From Pseudomonadota bacterium (GTDB lineage: Bacteria; Pseudomonadota; Alphaproteobacteria; Rhizobiales; Xanthobacteraceae): a DNA stretch of 64,000 bases. The notes under the pieces were generated by a model. That model saw only the letters and a list, made by a program, of their open reading frames with translations. It had not been told where the DNA came from and ran no database searches. Position 1 is the stretch's first letter, and the number at the start of each line of letters is the position of its first letter. The DNA lies in contig JAEYRD010000063.1 in assembly GCA_023435725.1 (NCBI GenBank), positions 1 to 64,000 on the forward strand, given 5' to 3'. The translations under genes and the position numbers were made by a program. Shown here piece after piece: positions 61,137 to 64,000 of this stretch.

Positions 61137-61310
61137 ATGGCGCGCAGGCCCTGGTCCTTCAAGGAAGACCGCCGGCTGATGGAATTGGCCAAGTCTTCGA
61201 CTTCGCTGGAAGAAGCGGCGAAACTTCTCGGGCGGTCGCCCGATGCGATCAAGCGCATGGCCCTGCGCCTCGGCCTGTCGCTGAAATCCAAGGGCACCAA
61301 GAAGAGCTAG
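61137..61310 (+). CDS. Small helix-turn-helix (SANT/Myb-like) protein
   Basis: A 57-residue protein, MARRPWSFKEDRRLMELAKS followed by TSLEEAAKLLGRSPDAIKRM, a compact helix-turn-helix with the Trp and basic recognition helix of SANT/GcrA-like small DNA-binding proteins common in Rhizobiales. The start may also be ATG 61125. It ends in a lysine-rich tail (LSLKSKGTKKS). It is likely a nucleoid or transcription-associated factor, but targets are unknown. Confidence 0.65.
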   Translation: MARRPWSFKEDRRLMELAKSSTSLEEAAKLLGRSPDAIKRMALRLGLSLKSKGTKKS

Positions 61311-61544
61311 CGTCCTTCGTGTCGGCCCTGCGCGACAATTCATGGACGTGTGCGTCTCCTTGATCAAGCGATGAATGAAAGCCGCCGATCGACGCAGCCC
61401 GCGCCCCCCTCAGCGCTCTCGATCTCTCCACGCCTGGATGTTAGGCTATCCGGCGATGAAGATTGAATGACGTCCTTTTCCGGCGGAAAATCGTTGCTCG
61501 ACCGGCGTCGATATCCTGCCGATCGTTTGTTGGAGGAATGCACC

Positions 61545-61796
61545 ATGCTGACCCGTGCACTCGCCGTAGCCCTGCTCCTGGCTCTGCCTTCAATCGCGTC
61601 GGCGCAAGTCCCCGTGCGGTTCGGATTTCCGAACGGCGCGCCGTGGTGCGCCTTTGGTTTCGACTGCCGATTCCTGAACTTCCGGGAATGCGCGGACTGG
61701 CTCCATGATCCCTCGCGAAACTGTCTCAAGAATCCATACTTCGCAGCGCGCTACCCGACCGATGTCGACAAGGGCTGGTCCTACAACCAACGCTGA
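61545..61796 (+). CDS. DUF3551-like small secreted protein
   Basis: An 83-residue protein with a clear TTGGAGGAATG ribosome site and a signal peptide (MLTRALAVALLLALPSIASA). The mature part has the DUF3551-type cysteine pattern: PWCAFGFDCRFLNFRECADW, then NCLKNPYFAARYP, with four cysteines likely forming two disulfides. DUF3551 proteins are abundant in Bradyrhizobium and their function is not known. Confidence 0.7.
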   Translation: MLTRALAVALLLALPSIASAQVPVRFGFPNGAPWCAFGFDCRFLNFRECADWLHDPSRNCLKNPYFAARYPTDVDKGWSYNQR

Positions 61797-62163
61797 ACAC
61801 GATCCCTGTGAACGGCCTGGTCATGCGATCCGGCGCAGCTTCGCGCCTTCGGAAAGACCTTCAGAGCCGATGCTGACCGTGGCGGCCTGTGAACTCCGGT
61901 TCATACAGCAGAAACATCGGCGATTGGATTTCGGATAGCGACGACATGATCGCCTCGCGGCGCGCCGCGATTGCGGCCCCGATCGATGACAACGCTCTGG
62001 TGGCGCTGGCTGGCCCGAATTCGGACAGGCTGCCGAAATACGGCGTCCGACCATGTCCCAATGCGAACCGACCGGGTGAGGTCCCCTGTACGGAGTGCGG
62101 GGACCTTAACGCTGTTCTCGGCTTTCGAAAGCGACCGGCTGGCCGATGGGCTATGCTGGTGCC
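61797..62163. other. Intergenic region
   Basis: About 365 bases between the DUF3551-like gene and the VanZ-like gene. A leftward open frame over 61861-62265 has no good start and overlaps the VanZ gene, and I do not consider it a gene. No repeat or RNA is recognised. Confidence 0.4.
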
Positions 62164-62529
62164 ATGGGCCGCAACCACCTCATTGCAGCCGCGGGAATCT
62201 GTCTCGCGCTCATCATATATGCCACGCTTGCCAAGCTCGCGGGGAAGCCGGCGCTCATAGGCCATACCGAGGCCTATTGGATGGTCGTCATCGAGCGTTT
62301 CAGCGCCTACGGGCTATTGGGTTTCCTTCTGTCCTTCCTGCTGCCGGGGCGTTTCACACTGGCTTGCGCCTTCGTGGTCGCCGTCGCGGTCGGACTCGAG
62401 GTTTTGCAGGCGGTGACGCCGGATCGCGATCCCCGGTTCATCGACGTGCTGCAAAAGGCCGCCGGCGGCACCGTCGGCGTCCTGCTCGCCCAGACGATTT
62501 TGGCTTTCCTGCCGCGACCACCGTCCTAA
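62164..62529 (+). CDS. VanZ-like membrane protein
   Basis: About 121 residues from ATG 62164 (ATG 62146 is possible). Four membrane helices (HLIAAAGICLALIIYATLA, RFSAYGLLGFLLSFLLPG, LACAFVVAVAVGLEVLQAV and a last AAGGTVGVLLAQTILAFL) carry the VanZ signature: a glutamate in GLEVLQAVTPDRDPRFIDVL with the following Arg and Asp. VanZ relates to low-level teicoplanin resistance in Gram-positives, but most proteobacterial members have unknown roles. Confidence 0.75.
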   Translation: MGRNHLIAAAGICLALIIYATLAKLAGKPALIGHTEAYWMVVIERFSAYGLLGFLLSFLLPGRFTLACAFVVAVAVGLEVLQAVTPDRDPRFIDVLQKAAGGTVGVLLAQTILAFLPRPPS

Positions 62530-62556
62530 CTAACTAGGGCCACCAGCGCGGCAAAC

Positions 62557-62841
62557 TCACGCCACTCCGCGCCGCAAGCTCGACTGATCGGCCGCGAGAA
62601 CCCCGGACATCTGCCGATGGGTATCGCGCAACGCCGCGATCGCCTCATCGAGGTCGAATTCGGCTTCCCGAATGGTCTCGAAGAACCGGGCCATCAATGC
62701 GAGGTTCAGCTTGACGCGGGTGCTCCCGTCGCGGCTCTTGCGGCGATCGAGCGATAGATGCAGCGCCTGCATCCTGGCCTCGGCAGCGCTACAGCCGCTG
62801 AGCGTCGCGAGTTCGTCATATGTCATCCAGATCTGAGGCAT
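62557..62841 (-). CDS. Hypothetical small protein with helix-turn-helix-like start
   Basis: A 94-residue protein. Residues 5-35 (WMTYDELATLSGCSAAEARM, then QALHLSLDRRKSRDG) look like a DNA-binding helix-turn-helix with a following basic region. The rest is helical (FFETIREAEFDLDEAIAALR). It is cytosolic, with no family recognised. It converges with the VanZ-like gene. Its codon use and clear start make a real gene likely. Confidence 0.6.
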   Translation of the reverse strand: MPQIWMTYDELATLSGCSAAEARMQALHLSLDRRKSRDGSTRVKLNLALMARFFETIREAEFDLDEAIAALRDTHRQMSGVLAADQSSLRRGVA

Positions 62842-62950
62842 GTCCCTGTCCGTCCCTTGTTATGGGCCTCAACCTAGATTTCACCTCTAAAGGCAGGGTT
62901 GCCGCGATGCGATCGCACCATGTTTTCGCGGCAACAGCGTCAATGCAACG

Positions 62951-63400
62951 CTAAGAGGCGGGGGCCTTGGGCGGCGGTGTGAACGGATGGCGCGGCCGGG
63001 AGCGACTGTCGAGGCCCTTGGGCAGCTTGTCGGCGTTGAGCTTCACCACCGCGCATCGGGCGTCGGCTGCCGGCGCATCTTCCTGGCTGTAGATCAGTGT
63101 CGCCTCGAACTTCACATCGGGCGCTTCCTTGGCCGTTCCCGAACAGGTCGCCACCAGGCCGTTGCACACACCCAGGAGGTTGACCTCGACCTCGTCCGGC
63201 CCGAACACGCTTGGCGGGCCGTCAGCGTGCCGGTTCACGGTCAGGACGGCCGAGAAGCGTTCCTCATCGACACGGTAAGAGCCACCATAAGTAAAGAAGC
63301 TGTCGCTGCCCAAGATGCGGCCTTCGGTCAGATCCACGACGCCGGTGCCCTGGCCACGCGCGGTCCTGAACCAGGCAGCGTATTTACCGTCTCTCAGCAT
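62951..63400 (-). CDS. GrlR-like protein
   Basis: A 149-residue protein. The N-terminal ~100 residues form a lipocalin-like barrel: MLRDGKYAAWFRTARGQGTG, VVDLTEGRILGSDSFFTYGG and SYRVDEERFSAVLTVNRHAD, the pattern of GrlR, the negative regulator of the enteropathogenic type III secretion system. In Bradyrhizobium GrlR-like proteins are not tied to such a regulator, so a small-molecule-binding role is more likely. The C-terminal ~45 residues are low in complexity and proline-rich (HPFTPPPKAPAS). Confidence 0.65.
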   Translation of the reverse strand: MLRDGKYAAWFRTARGQGTGVVDLTEGRILGSDSFFTYGGSYRVDEERFSAVLTVNRHADGPPSVFGPDEVEVNLLGVCNGLVATCSGTAKEAPDVKFEATLIYSQEDAPAADARCAVVKLNADKLPKGLDSRSRPRHPFTPPPKAPAS

Positions 63401-63548
63401 GGGAAATTTCCCGACGTGAAAATTGACTCGTATTTGCGATCAACTCTGGGGCGCGACAATGACCGAAACGGGGGCCCTTTCGACAGGGTTAACGCCCCGA
63501 AAACCCAATCCATCGAATTGCCACCGACGCACGACGCCGGCAGCGCCG

Positions 63549-64000
63549 TCAGAACAATTCTATGCCGTCATCCGCGGTCTCGACCGCCTCGACGCGCCGC
63601 GTAGCAGCAATCGACGCGAGCCCAAGCGTTTGCAAGAACTCCCGGTGAACGTCCCGCTCGCGCTCCATCGTGTAGCGCGCGAAGAAATCGTCGAGCATCG
63701 CCTGATCTTGTGCGTCGGGCGCAGGCCGCTGCGTGCCCGCGCTCGCGGTCTCGAGGCGTGCAGCGACCGCGGGCAAGGCCGCGGAGCTTTCGCCGAGCGA
63801 GCTCATCAGGCCTTGAGCTGAATTCATCAGGCCTTCGAATTCCGCACCTTCACTCACGAGCCGGCTCATCAGCTTGCCGAGCCGTTCGTTGCCGGCCTCG
63901 ACTTCGCGCAGCGCCTGGAGGATTTGCGGCTCCAGCTTGGCAAGCTGCGTGGGATCGCGCTGCACGCGAAGCTCCTTCAGCTCATGGGCCGAGCGCTCGA
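63549..64000 (-). CDS. Hypothetical coiled-coil protein, C-terminal part
   Basis: The reverse-strand frame is open to the window edge (ERSAHELKELRVQRDPTQLA at the right end), so the start lies outside; a GTG at 63965 is an unlikely start. The visible 150 residues are helical with heptad-like spacing (LEPQILQALREVEAGNERLG), then an Ala/Ser-rich link and DDFFARYTMERERDVHREFL. It ends ETADDGIELF. The sequence recalls bacterial scaffold or chemotaxis-associated helical proteins, but no family can be named. Confidence 0.6.
   Translation of the reverse strand, partial: ERSAHELKELRVQRDPTQLAKLEPQILQALREVEAGNERLGKLMSRLVSEGAEFEGLMNSAQGLMSSLGESSAALPAVAARLETASAGTQRPAPDAQDQAMLDDFFARYTMERERDVHREFLQTLGLASIAATRRVEAVETADDGIELF

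Overview
The window reads as a high-GC alphaproteobacterial chromosome, most likely Bradyrhizobium or a close relative. The evidence is the codon use, the protein families, several intergenic repeat types that I recall from Bradyrhizobium/Rhodopseudomonas genomes, and DUF3551-like and GrlR-like small proteins common in that group. Species cannot be fixed from sequence alone. No rRNA, tRNA or CRISPR array was recognised.

Region 1 (1-14 kb) is mixed metabolic and accessory DNA. It holds the start of a Baeyer-Villiger-type monooxygenase, an azoreductase/SnoaL-like pair facing an HxlR regulator, and a decayed IS630 transposase. It continues with a divergent hydroxymethylbilane synthase, a GMC oxidoreductase bracketed by repeat elements, and a TetR regulator facing an NTF2-like protein. 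A HlyD/ABC-2/ABC-2 exporter without an ATPase gene follows, then a Rieske oxygenase - GntR - reductase operon of VanA/VanB type.

Region 2 (14-26 kb) holds phosphoglucomutase, a secreted alpha/beta hydrolase, an orphan OmpR-type response regulator, a repeat-built protein of about 2130 residues (DMFase-like domain, four DUF4082 and four Ig-like modules), an aldose-1-epimerase-like gene and the last ~50 codons of a lost UDP-glucose dehydrogenase.

Region 3 (27-59 kb) is a large Wzx/Wzy-type exopolysaccharide locus. It encodes an initiating sugar-phosphate transferase, five GT4 glycosyltransferases, a flippase, two polymerase/ligase-like proteins, a Wza-like exporter and a Wzc-like co-polymerase/kinase. 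Decorating enzymes are a pyruvyl transferase, one hexapeptide and two AT3 acyltransferases, an SGNH hydrolase and two methyltransferases. Two clan GH-A glycanases are present, one fused to a long repeat array with an RTX-like C-terminus. A LapG-family (BTLCP) periplasmic protease and several secreted proteins of unknown function sit around the Wzc gene. Together they would build a lipid-linked repeat unit, decorate it, flip it, polymerise it and export it, with glycanases and possibly surface proteins acting outside.

Region 4 (59-64 kb) carries small conserved-looking hypothetical genes, a VanZ-like membrane protein, a small HTH protein, a DUF3551-like secreted peptide, a GrlR-like protein and a gene running off the right edge.
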